Below, in pieces: positions 28,305-35,745 of a DNA stretch of 36,700 nt. A program made the position numbers and the translations under genes. Position 1 is the first letter of the stretch. Each line of letters starts with the position of its first letter. This DNA comes from DAOTXS01 sp034433515 (GTDB lineage: Bacteria > Chloroflexota > Anaerolineae > UBA4142), in contig DAOUAL010000061.1 of the NCBI GenBank assembly GCA_034433515.1, positions 1 to 36,700 of the forward strand, in the 5' to 3' direction. The notes below the pieces were generated by a model that was given only the letters and a program-made list of their open reading frames with translations, made no database searches and was not told the DNA's origin.

Positions 28305-29939
28305 CTAGTACTCTGGCATTGGTGGTGTGGGTGCCGGCTTTTCCTTCTCCGGCTTGTCCGTGATCAACGCTTCGGTCGTCAGGATCATCGCCGCGATGGA
28401 CGCCGCGTTTTCCAAACCACTGCGCGTAACCTTGGCGGGATCAATGATACCACGTTCCACCAAGTCCACGTACTCTTCTGCCAACACATCAAAGCCGATG
28501 TTGGGATTACCTTTTTCTTTTTGGAGACGGCGCACTTCTTGCACCACCACGGCGCCATCATGTCCCGCATTCTCGGCGAGTTGGCGGAGCGGCTCTTCCA
28601 ACGCACGGCGGAGAATCGCTACGCCGGTGGCAATATCACCATTGCCTTGCACCTTGTCCAGCGCGGGAATGGCATTGATCAATGCCACGCCACCACCTGG
28701 TACAATCCCTTCTTCCACCGCCGCGCGCGTCGCGCTCAAGGCATCTTCTACGCGATGCTTCTTTTCCTTCAACTCGGTTTCGGTTGCTGCGCCCACGCGG
28801 ATCACGGCGACACCGCCAGCCAGTTTCGCCAAGCGTTCTTGCAATTTCTCGCGATCATAATCCGAGGTGGTCTTTTCGATCTGTGCCTTGATCTCATTGA
28901 TCCGACCGCGAATATCCTTGTCGGAACCTGCCCCTTCGATGAAGGTGGTATCATCCTTGGTCGAGATCACTTTGCGGCATTGCCCCAGATCGCTGATTTG
29001 CGTAGTCTCCAACTTGCGCCCCATTTCCTCGGTGATGACGTTACCACCGGTGAGGATCGCCATATCGCGCAACATTTCCTTGCGGCGATCGCCAAAGCCG
29101 GGCGCTTTGACGGCAATCACATTCAGCATGCCGCGCAGTTTGTTCAGCACGAGCGTCGCCAACGCTTCGCCGTCTACATCTTCGGCAACGATGACAAGTT
29201 CGCGTCTGCCCATCTGCACCAATTTTTCCAGCAACGGAACGATATCGGTGTGCGCGGAAATTTTCTTGTCTGTGATCAAAATGTACGGATTCTCCAAGAC
29301 CGCTTCCATGCGTTCTGGGTTCGTCACAAAATACGGCGTAATGTAACCGCGATCAATCTGCATCCCTTCGACGTATTCGGTTTCAAAGGCGATGCCGGTC
29401 TTGGATTCTTCAACGGTGATGACGCCATCCTTGCCCACCTTGTCCATCACATCGGCGAGCAATTTCCCAATTTCCGGATCATTCGCGGAAATGGCAGCCA
29501 CGTGAGCAATATCATCCTTGCCCTTGATCTGCTTTGCCATCTTTTTGATTTCTTCGACAAGCACGGTGGTCCCTTTTTCGATCCCGCGCTTCAAGAGCAT
29601 CGGATTCGCGCCGGCGGCGACGTTCTTCAACCCTTCATTGACGATGGTTTGCGCGAGCACGGTCGCGGTGGTCGTGCCATCGCCCGCGACGTCATTCGTT
29701 TTGGTAGCGGCTTCTTTTAACAATTGCGCGCCCATATTTTCGTACGGATTTTCCAATTCGATTTCTTTGGCGACCGTAACGCCATCGTGCGTAACGGTAG
29801 GCGCGCCAAACTTTTTATCCAACGCGACGTTGCGACCCTTGGGTCCCAAGGTCGTCTTGACGGCATTCGCCATCGTGTCCACACCGATTTTCAAATGGCG
29901 GCGTGCCTCTTCCGAGAACGCCAGTTGCTTTGCAGGCAT
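28305..29939 (-). CDS. groEL: Chaperonin GroEL
   Basis: 544 residues; the tetradecameric ATP-driven folding chamber. Asp52 in HDGVTVAKEI and Asp87 in AGDGTTTATVLAQ are the ATPase residues, at the same numbers as in E. coli. KAPGFGDRRKEML in the apical domain and the AAVEEGIVPGGGVAL signature are present. The start at ATG 29939 has AGGA about 6 nt upstream; a longer open frame to 29960 overlaps the gap after groES. The C-terminal tail is KPEKEKPAPTPPMPEY instead of the usual flexible Gly-Gly-Met repeats. It follows groES by 36 nt and is controlled by the CIRCE element upstream of groES. Confidence 0.98.
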   Translation of the reverse strand: MPAKQLAFSEEARRHLKIGVDTMANAVKTTLGPKGRNVALDKKFGAPTVTHDGVTVAKEIELENPYENMGAQLLKEAATKTNDVAGDGTTTATVLAQTIVNEGLKNVAAGANPMLLKRGIEKGTTVLVEEIKKMAKQIKGKDDIAHVAAISANDPEIGKLLADVMDKVGKDGVITVEESKTGIAFETEYVEGMQIDRGYITPYFVTNPERMEAVLENPYILITDKKISAHTDIVPLLEKLVQMGRRELVIVAEDVDGEALATLVLNKLRGMLNVIAVKAPGFGDRRKEMLRDMAILTGGNVITEEMGRKLETTQISDLGQCRKVISTKDDTTFIEGAGSDKDIRGRINEIKAQIEKTTSDYDREKLQERLAKLAGGVAVIRVGAATETELKEKKHRVEDALSATRAAVEEGIVPGGGVALINAIPALDKVQGNGDIATGVAILRRALEEPLRQLAENAGHDGAVVVQEVRRLQKEKGNPNIGFDVLAEEYVDLVERGIIDPAKVTRSGLENAASIAAMILTTEALITDKPEKEKPAPTPPMPEY

Positions 29940-29975
29940 AATTCTTTCCTCCTCAATCAATTTCCATAGATTAGA

Positions 29976-30281
29976 CTATTTCTCAACGACGGCGAGAATA
30001 TCTTTCTCGCTCAGGATCAAGTACTTTTTGTCACCCAATTTGATTTCGGTGCCGGAGTACTTGGCAAAGATGACCTTGTCTCCCAGTTTGACATCCATCG
30101 CGATGCGCTTTTTGCCGTCCTCATCCCATCGTCCCTCACCGATGGCAACGATGAGACCTTCTTGCGGTTTCTCTTTTGCGGTTTCGGGGAGGAGAATACC
30201 ACTCGGTGTCTTTTCTTCTTGTTCGAGCGGTTCCACCAACACGCGATCCGCAAGTGGTCGCAGATTCAATTTCCCTGCCAT
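29976..30281 (-). CDS. groES: Co-chaperonin GroES
   Basis: 101 residues; caps the GroEL cavity as a heptamer. It has LRPLADRVLVEPLEQEEKT at the N-terminus, a mobile loop (TPSGILLPETAKEKPQ) with the hydrophobic Ile-Leu-Leu that docks on GroEL, and the GDKVIFAKYSGTEIKL and YLILSEKDILAVVE ends. Ribosome binding site AGGAGG lies about 7 nt before the ATG. It is the first gene of the groES-groEL operon, with CIRCE and promoter directly upstream. Confidence 0.98.
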   Translation of the reverse strand: MAGKLNLRPLADRVLVEPLEQEEKTPSGILLPETAKEKPQEGLIVAIGEGRWDEDGKKRIAMDVKLGDKVIFAKYSGTEIKLGDKKYLILSEKDILAVVEK

Positions 30282-30321
30282 AAATAATCCTCCTTGCTGG
30301 AATGTTTTTTTGGGGGAATAA

Positions 30322-30348
30322 TTAGCACTCTTTTATCAAGAGTGCTAG
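30322..30348. promoter_or_regulatory. CIRCE operator (HrcA binding site)
   Basis: TTAGCACTC, nine nucleotides, GAGTGCTAG: matches the CIRCE consensus TTAGCACTC-N9-GAGTGCTAA at 17 of 18 arm positions. It sits between the groE promoter and the groES start, as expected for HrcA repression of heat-shock genes. No hrcA gene is in the window. Confidence 0.96.
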
Positions 30349-30353
30349 CCCCC

Positions 30354-30383
30354 ATAATATACATCATTTTTCTTGTTTGTCAA
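30354..30383 (-). promoter_or_regulatory. groES-groEL promoter
   Basis: On the minus strand a perfect TTGACA (30378-30383) with TATTAT at 18 nt (30354-30359) or TATATT at 16 nt (30356-30361). CIRCE starts 5 nt downstream of the -10. Confidence 0.8.
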
Positions 30384-30444
30384 GTCCCGCTGGAAAATCC
30401 AAATCAGCCCACTCACGGTAGCAGTCGCTTGAGGTATCTGCTAA

Positions 30445-31641
30445 TTATCTTCGGCGCGTGGGCGTGGGAGGCACTTCGCAATGCTGCACGTACCAATTAA
30501 CCGCACCTTGGACTGCCGTATCACCCGAATCAATCGCGATCGCTTTTTCAATCCATTCGCGCCCCTTGCCGCAATCTTTGAGATTCACATACGCGATCCC
30601 CAATTTGTAATAATACTCCAGGCGCGTGCCGCCCAACTGAATCGCTTGTTCCAATTGATTGACCGCACCCTGCCAATCTTGCTGCACAAAATAGACGTGA
30701 CCCAAATGACCATAGGGCACTTCGTAATTAGGATCAACTTCAATCGCTTTTTTCAGTTGCGCAATCGCCCGCGCGGAATCGCCAGAAAGCGAGTACGTCC
30801 AACCCAATTCGTCATACACCTGAGGATTCTTGGGATCCACTTTGAGGGCTTGTTGCAACGTCGCAATCGCATCTTTGAAATTATTCAACGCGCGATAGTT
30901 GCGCGCGAGACTGATGTAGAGATAGCCCCACTTGGGTCGCAGTTGAATCGCACGCTGATACTCCGGAATTGCATTCCGATAATTGCCACGCGACTCATAG
31001 ACGTACGCCAGATTGCGATGCGCATCCGGGTTGTTATCGTCCAACTGCACCGCTTTTTGGGCGGCGGGCAACCCCTTGTCTGGGCGATTCAAATCGGCGT
31101 ACACTTCGGCGACGATTGCCCAACCGGTGGATGAATTGGGGTCCAATTCGGTTGCGCGCAACGCAAAATCGAGCGCTTCGATATAGTTGCCTTGCCAATC
31201 CAACGCTTCGGCGAGCGCGGTGAGATTTTCCGCCCGTTGATCATTGATCTGCACCGCGCGCCGGCCGGCTTCGACCGCCTTTTCGATCTTGCGACTGAGA
31301 ATGAGCGGCTTGACCATCCGGGCGTACACCACATCGTTCAACGGCTCCATCGCCACCACTGCTTCATACTCGGTGATCGCGGCATCGAATTGTCCGTCAA
31401 TGACTAGCGCGTCGGCGCGCTGCAAACGAACTTGGGGTGCTTCGGTTGGTGTCGGCGTGGGCGTGGCAGTGGGTTGAAACGATTCCGGCAATGGAATGTT
31501 TTCGGACACATAGATGCCGCGTGAGGCAAGCATCAGTACGCCCAAGTACGCACCCACAACAAGAATGAGCAAGGTGAGTAAACACCCTTGCCACCAGGGG
31601 GCGCCTCGTTTCTTAGGACCGATATATAAATCTACTGGCAT
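30445..31641 (-). CDS. Membrane-anchored TPR-repeat protein
   Basis: 398 residues. One membrane helix near the N-terminus (about 20-40, CLLTLLILVVGAYLGVLMLA) precedes a short Thr/Pro linker (PTATPTPTPTEAP), so the rest lies outside the cytoplasmic membrane. About eight TPRs follow, for example NPDAHRNLAYVYESRGNY, NPQVYDELGWTYSLSGDS and NYEVPYGHLGHVYFVQQDW. Such proteins act as scaffolds; no partner can be named. ATG 31641 has GGAG 6 nt upstream; an in-frame TTG at 31653 is less likely. It lies downstream of the glycosyltransferase and glycoside hydrolase genes on the same strand, with a repeat in the 101-nt gap. Confidence 0.85.
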   Translation of the reverse strand: MPVDLYIGPKKRGAPWWQGCLLTLLILVVGAYLGVLMLASRGIYVSENIPLPESFQPTATPTPTPTEAPQVRLQRADALVIDGQFDAAITEYEAVVAMEPLNDVVYARMVKPLILSRKIEKAVEAGRRAVQINDQRAENLTALAEALDWQGNYIEALDFALRATELDPNSSTGWAIVAEVYADLNRPDKGLPAAQKAVQLDDNNPDAHRNLAYVYESRGNYRNAIPEYQRAIQLRPKWGYLYISLARNYRALNNFKDAIATLQQALKVDPKNPQVYDELGWTYSLSGDSARAIAQLKKAIEVDPNYEVPYGHLGHVYFVQQDWQGAVNQLEQAIQLGGTRLEYYYKLGIAYVNLKDCGKGREWIEKAIAIDSGDTAVQGAVNWYVQHCEVPPTPTRRR

Positions 31642-31659
31642 AGCCAACTCCAAAAAACA

Positions 31660-31749
31660 AATGAGCCAAACTCAATGAACCAATGAACCAAACGACACCG
31701 TTGGGCAAATGTTTGGCTCATTGACACAATTGGGCAATTGGCTCATTGG
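31660..31749. repeat. Inverted repeat of AATGAGCCAA words overlapping the glycosyltransferase stop
   Basis: AATGAGCCAAAC (31660-31671) is exactly complementary to GTTTGGCTCATT (31711-31722), and TTGGCTCATT recurs at 31738-31747. Between them are CAATGAAC tandem words and CAATTGGG words. The stop codon of the glycosyltransferase (31743-31745) is part of the last copy. The same 10-mer is present twice inside that gene at 32995-33027. Confidence 0.8.
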
Positions 31750-33845
31750 ACCTGCACTGTTCCCACAATCAAATGATCACTCTCGCCTATTCGCAACCGC
31801 GCACCATTGTCCGCACGATACATTCCGATCTCCACGCGATACACGCCGGGCGGCGTCCCGGGTTCGATGAACACTCCATAATTATCTTCGATGGTTTCAC
31901 CCGCGCGCCACGTCGTCGTTGGACGCCAATCGGCAAATGGTTCGCCGTCGCGTTGGGCGATTACTTGATTATTCGCGTCAAGCAAGTGCACAAAAACTTT
32001 GTAGCGTTGCGCGGGGATTTGTTCGGCGCGCCACGTCAACGTCAATGTCAACACATCGCCCGCGCGCGCCTCGTGCTGATCGAGTTGACAATCTTGCAAC
32101 ACGATTTCATCACCGACTCGAATGTTGATCGTTTGTCTGGTGCCGCGTGGATTGGGCACGATGCCATAAATCGCGAATCGCACATTGCCATACCATTCAT
32201 CGCGCGCCTTGAAGGATTTTTCCGCCAAGCGCGTTTCAACGATGCTCTCCGGATCGCTTTGCTGGGTCGCGTAGTAAATCGCCAACAAGCGTTTGACCTT
32301 GTCAAGCATCTCGTCCACATCGGCGCGCGTGAGGTTGGGTTCAGGTGGACGCATGCGCGGCAAGAGATAAAGTTGCGGCGTGGCGCGCAGATAATAACGC
32401 ACCACATCAATTTGGCCCGGCGCATCAATGAGCAAACCATCGCCATCGCGTCCATGCGTATTGATGAAGCGGACGATAGTGCGATAATCATCGCGCGCGT
32501 ATTTTGGATTGTGATAATAGTTGTCCAGCGAGACGAGCGGACCCGCGACAACGAGAATCGCAATTGCCATGTTCAGATAGAAAAATGGATGACGCCAATT
32601 GCCATGCAGGCGCGGCAGGAACATGCCGGGATAAATCGTTGCCAGCCCGCGTGCGGACAAGAGGTAAAATGCCGGCGTGGCGAGCAACAAGAATTTTGGA
32701 TTGTACGCCGGACGAGAGAGCGAAACGACGTACATTATCGCAATCGGCACGATTGTCCAGAGAATCAATAAAGCGATTGCCCAATTGGTGTTGGCATCTT
32801 GCGCGCGCCGCCAACCAATCAAGAAAACAATGGCGAATGCAATCGCAATCAGAACTGCACCCCCCGGCTCGAGTGTGATACCAACGCTGAACACGTTCAA
32901 CACGCGCCAGACGAGTGTTGGCAAATCGAAGGGCTCGCTGATGGGGGGCCACGACGCAAGTTGTCCACCAGCAAAAACGTACCAAGGCAGAAAGAATGAG
33001 CCAATGACCAATTGTGCAATGAGCCAAAAACCAATGCTGTGCCAAAGACCGCCCCGTCGTGTCATGGCAAGGAGCCGCGAAGCATTTGGCGACGGAGCGA
33101 TCCTGCCCTTGGTCTTCAAGGTCAATGTTGGGGATTGCTTCGCCACTTCGCGGTTCGCCATGACAATCCATATAATAAACGCGAGGTTTTCCGCCACCAC
33201 GACGAATGCGCCGACGTACTGGGTGTACAACATCGCGATTGTTGCAGCGATGTAGAGAAGCCAGAAAAGTGTGCGTGCGACTCTTGGATTGGTAGTGGGT
33301 GGTGGATAGTGGATAGTGGATAGAGACGACTGCAATTCTGATTCTGGATTTCCGCCAACTGCCAACTGCCTACTGCCTACTTGTCTCTTGAGCATCATCA
33401 CCATCGCATACACCGACATCGCAGCGAACAGCGTCACCCAGATGTACATCCGCGCTTCTTGCGAATAGTACACCTGAAACGGCGAGAAGGCGGACAGGTA
33501 CGCAGCAAACAGCGCGACTTGTTCATCAAAAACGGAATACGCAACACGCCACACGAATGCGACAGTTAATACGCCGGCACTAACAGATAAAAACCGCACC
33601 GCAAATTCTGATTGACCGACCACCGGCATCCAGAAATGCAAGAGTACATAGTACAGCGGCGGATGGATGTCGCGCGCGGCGCCGTTGATGATCGCTTCGA
33701 TGCTGAGCGATGATAGCGCGACGCTTGTGCCTTCGTCGTTCCACAAACTTTGCGTGTTCAATGCATACACCCGCAACGCAAAGGCAACAACGATGGCGAC
33801 GAGAAGCCAGAATTGGTTTTTGGGTTTGAGGATTTGATAAAGCAC
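31743..33845 (-). CDS. GT39-like (ArnT/PMT-type) membrane glycosyltransferase with in-frame repeat insertions
   Basis: 700 residues. The N-terminal half is polytopic with the family's Asp37-Glu38 in SLWNDEGTS after the first helix, then RDIHPPLYYVLLHFW and YYSQEARMY, typical of dolichyl/undecaprenyl-phosphate-sugar transferases of the GT39/GT83 fold. These move a sugar from a lipid carrier to a protein or glycan on the outer face of the membrane. After about ten helices comes an extracytoplasmic region ending in a beta-sandwich (LTLTLTWRAEQIPAQRYKVFVHLLD, then PPGVYRVEIGMYR). Three repeat elements lie in frame at about residues 153-184, 224-262 and 270-284; the last encodes part of a predicted membrane helix. 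The start is a GTG at 33845 with only a weak ribosome binding site. It is 37 nt downstream of the glycoside hydrolase gene. Confidence 0.82.
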   Translation of the reverse strand: MLYQILKPKNQFWLLVAIVVAFALRVYALNTQSLWNDEGTSVALSSLSIEAIINGAARDIHPPLYYVLLHFWMPVVGQSEFAVRFLSVSAGVLTVAFVWRVAYSVFDEQVALFAAYLSAFSPFQVYYSQEARMYIWVTLFAAMSVYAMVMMLKRQVGSRQLAVGGNPESELQSSLSTIHYPPPTTNPRVARTLFWLLYIAATIAMLYTQYVGAFVVVAENLAFIIWIVMANREVAKQSPTLTLKTKGRIAPSPNASRLLAMTRRGGLWHSIGFWLIAQLVIGSFFLPWYVFAGGQLASWPPISEPFDLPTLVWRVLNVFSVGITLEPGGAVLIAIAFAIVFLIGWRRAQDANTNWAIALLILWTIVPIAIMYVVSLSRPAYNPKFLLLATPAFYLLSARGLATIYPGMFLPRLHGNWRHPFFYLNMAIAILVVAGPLVSLDNYYHNPKYARDDYRTIVRFINTHGRDGDGLLIDAPGQIDVVRYYLRATPQLYLLPRMRPPEPNLTRADVDEMLDKVKRLLAIYYATQQSDPESIVETRLAEKSFKARDEWYGNVRFAIYGIVPNPRGTRQTINIRVGDEIVLQDCQLDQHEARAGDVLTLTLTWRAEQIPAQRYKVFVHLLDANNQVIAQRDGEPFADWRPTTTWRAGETIEDNYGVFIEPGTPPGVYRVEIGMYRADNGARLRIGESDHLIVGTVQVQ
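32995..33036. repeat. AATGAGCCAA-word repeat inside the glycosyltransferase gene
   Basis: AATGAGCCAA occurs at 32995-33004 and 33018-33027, joined by CCAATTG words. In the coding direction it reads FWLIAQLVIGSFF, part of a hydrophobic helix. Same words as the element at 31660-31749. Confidence 0.7.
33061..33172. repeat. Palindromic element (RPE-like) inside the glycosyltransferase gene
   Basis: The left arm GTCATGGC-AAGGAG-CCGCGAAG is answered on the right by CTTCGCGG-TTC-GCCATGAC, with further matching inner words (TGGCGA and GGATTGCTTCGCCA). It is about 112 nt long. Read in frame it gives ANREVAKQSPTLTLKTK and SPNASRLLAMTRR. It resembles the interspersed palindromic elements known to lodge within genes of Rickettsia and other bacteria; that likeness is from memory of the type. 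Confidence 0.75.
33293..33385. repeat. Inverted 7-nt-word array inside the glycosyltransferase gene
   Basis: The left part holds TAGTGGG, TGGTGGA, TAGTGGA and TAGTGGA; after about 30 nt the right part holds GCCAACT, GCCAACT, GCCTACT and GCCTACT, whose complement is AGTTGGC/AGTAGGC. It is read in frame as GSRQLAVGG and STIHYPPPTTN. Confidence 0.8.
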
Positions 33846-33852
33846 TTGATCT

Positions 33853-33873
33853 CACCGCGAAGGCGCAAAGAGT
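33853..33873. repeat. Half-element of the 9-nt-word family
   Basis: CACCGCGAAGGCGCAAAGAG lies in the 37-nt gap between the glycoside hydrolase stop and the glycosyltransferase GTG. It looks like one arm of the type seen at 5061 and 35638, without its partner. Confidence 0.45.
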
Positions 33874-33882
33874 ACCTGTCAT

Positions 33883-35589
33883 TTACTGGGCGGGCTTGGG
33901 ACCTTTGCGGTTGCTTCGTTTCCATTTGACGAATACGCTACCTGCCCACCCAACCAACAATCCAACGATCCCCACTTTCCTCACCCACCACGCATTCCCG
34001 CGTTGCACAATGAATCCATTGATCGCCACCGGCGCACGCGTTACCGTGAGTGTAACACGATGCGCGCCGTCATCCAAATCACGCGCCAGCGCAATGCGCC
34101 CGCCTGCGCCACTATCCGTCCGCCACAACTCTATCTCGCGCGGCGCATCGTTATCCATTTGCACGCGCACCGCGCCGCCGTACGGATTTTGCATCGCCAC
34201 CAAATCCAAGTCCGTCCCGCGCCAATTAAAAATCACCGAATCACCTAATTTCCCAATTTTATACTCCCCAAAATACGCTCGATCATCACGAACCAACTCC
34301 CACCCGCCGTGCCAATCCATCGCCCAGTGCGTGGTGCTTTTGAAACCAATATCCACAAAGCGCGCGGTGGGAATGTACGCTTTCATCGCATTGTAAACCG
34401 GCAAGGGCGTAAAATCCGACTCCATCATCCGGAAATAATAGAACGATTGATTCCGTTCGCTGTCGTTCACGCGCCGCAAAAACCAGTACGCCATCAACCC
34501 CATCCAGGGCCATTCCGTTTGCGCGCGATAGTACGCTTGAGGTGTGTAACGCGCTTGGCGTGCTTCACTCACGCGCCCGTACGGCACCTCCTTGAAATCG
34601 GCGGGCTGAGTGTTCCACCCCATCTCCATCGCCCAGATCGGCGTGTGTGCGTCGCCATTCTTGACCATGATTTCGCGCAATTGAATTGGACGCGAAAAAT
34701 TGATGCGATCATTTTCATCCAAGCGGCGGTCGCCGGGACCACTGAACAAACCGTAATCCATCACCGCGAGAATATCGAAATAGCCACGCACGCCGGCATC
34801 GTACATCTGTTGCAAAAAAATTCGATCATTCAACCCGCGTCCGCCCTCTTCGACCGTTTGCGCAAGCCCGGCACTGATGATGACGCAATTGGGGTCGGCG
34901 GCTTTTGCTCTTGTGTAACCGATCTTGAGCAAGCGCACGTACTCCGCCGGGTTCACATCCTGCTCGCCCCATTCCGGATAAATATTCGGCTCGTTCCAAA
35001 TTTGGTAGAAACGAATCTTGCCTTTGTAACGATCCACGACCGTCGCCACGAAATCGCCGTAATCATCAAAATTGTCCGGCGGCGCAAAATCGCCGCGCGC
35101 ACGACCATCCTTGCGCGACCACGCCGGCGGATGATCGAGCCGTGCGATGATTTCGATGCCGTACTCATGCGCCAACTCGACAATGCGATCGTACTTGTCC
35201 CAGGTACTCTTGTTGTATTTCGCGTCCCAGTATTGCCCCTTGCCCGGCTTTTCGATATCTTCCCAAGGAAACTCTTGCCGAATCCAGTGAAACCCGGCAT
35301 CGCGGATCAGTTCCAACGATTTGCGAATCTTCCACTCTTCAACTTCTTGTTCCAAAAAGACATTGATCGCAAACGGGTTTACGTCGGTGTACTTCATCGG
35401 CGCGAAATCGGCGGTGTCGTACGGCGGCTGGAGCAACGATACGCCCAGATAGTACAACCCTTTGATCTGCCATTCACGTTCTTCTTCGCCGGTCCAATCG
35501 GCAAGCGTTTGCTGAATCGAATCGCGTGCGAGGAAGATTCCAAGTGCGGTGAGAAGGACGACGAGGAGGAGAATTAACAGTCGTTTCAT
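33883..35589 (-). CDS. Membrane-anchored glycoside hydrolase-like protein (clan A TIM barrel)
   Basis: 568 residues. An N-terminal membrane helix (about 3-21) and a C-terminal one (about 535-553, followed by KWKRSNRKGPK) flank an extracytoplasmic (beta/alpha)8 barrel. Glu200 in YQIWNEPN is the expected acid/base and Glu322 in IWAMEMGWNT the expected nucleophile of clan GH-A (GH5/GH39-like) retaining hydrolases. RDAGFHWIRQEFPWEDIE and GIEIIARLDHPPAW are further barrel strands. A small beta domain follows (about 420-525). It probably trims or remodels a surface polysaccharide; the linkage is unknown. It is encoded with a GT39-like transferase, which supports a glycan role. The start at ATG 35589 has no ribosome binding site and lies only 9 nt from a -10 box. 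Confidence 0.85.
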   Translation of the reverse strand: MKRLLILLLVVLLTALGIFLARDSIQQTLADWTGEEEREWQIKGLYYLGVSLLQPPYDTADFAPMKYTDVNPFAINVFLEQEVEEWKIRKSLELIRDAGFHWIRQEFPWEDIEKPGKGQYWDAKYNKSTWDKYDRIVELAHEYGIEIIARLDHPPAWSRKDGRARGDFAPPDNFDDYGDFVATVVDRYKGKIRFYQIWNEPNIYPEWGEQDVNPAEYVRLLKIGYTRAKAADPNCVIISAGLAQTVEEGGRGLNDRIFLQQMYDAGVRGYFDILAVMDYGLFSGPGDRRLDENDRINFSRPIQLREIMVKNGDAHTPIWAMEMGWNTQPADFKEVPYGRVSEARQARYTPQAYYRAQTEWPWMGLMAYWFLRRVNDSERNQSFYYFRMMESDFTPLPVYNAMKAYIPTARFVDIGFKSTTHWAMDWHGGWELVRDDRAYFGEYKIGKLGDSVIFNWRGTDLDLVAMQNPYGGAVRVQMDNDAPREIELWRTDSGAGGRIALARDLDDGAHRVTLTVTRAPVAINGFIVQRGNAWWVRKVGIVGLLVGWAGSVFVKWKRSNRKGPKPAQ

Positions 35590-35598
35590 CTTGCGAGT

Positions 35599-35607
35599 AT
35601 TTTACCA
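35599..35607 (-). promoter_or_regulatory. Extended -10 promoter giving a near-leaderless glycoside hydrolase transcript
   Basis: On the minus strand TGGTAAAAT, with 9 nt between the -10 box and the ATG. The -35 region is poor. Start would be within about 3 nt of the initiation codon. Confidence 0.45.
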
Positions 35608-35637
35608 CAAGAGGCGAGCAAACCGAAAACTTCATTA

Positions 35638-35692
35638 ACCACAGAGATCACAGAGTTCACAGTTCTCTGTGCTCTCTGTGAACTCTGTGGTA
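35638..35692. repeat. Inverted repeat of 9-nt CACAGAGnn words
   Basis: The left arm is ACCACAGAG, ATCACAGAG, TTCACAG; the right arm is the matching CTCTGTG, CTCTCTGTG, AACTCTGTGGT. It occupies the divergent region between the glycoside hydrolase and methyltransferase genes and ends 7 nt before the methyltransferase -35 box. Confidence 0.85.
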
Positions 35693-35699
35693 AAAATAT

Positions 35700-35728
35700 T
35701 TGACCGACTTAATCGTCTAGGTTAGAAT
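35700..35728 (+). promoter_or_regulatory. Candidate promoter of the 35746 methyltransferase
   Basis: TTGACC (35700-35705), a 17-nt spacer and TAGAAT (35723-35728), 17 nt before the ATG. TGGAGG provides the ribosome binding site. Confidence 0.6.
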
Positions 35729-35745
35729 CAAACTGGAGGTACACA

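Noticed and set aside
28248..29720. 490-codon open frame opposite groEL
   Set aside because: Exact antisense of a highly conserved gene, rich in His/Phe/Arg as expected for the complement of codon-biased coding sequence, with no recognisable domain.
34309..35577. 422-codon open frame opposite the glycoside hydrolase gene
   Set aside because: Antisense shadow; the minus-strand protein has catalytic motifs and membrane helices.
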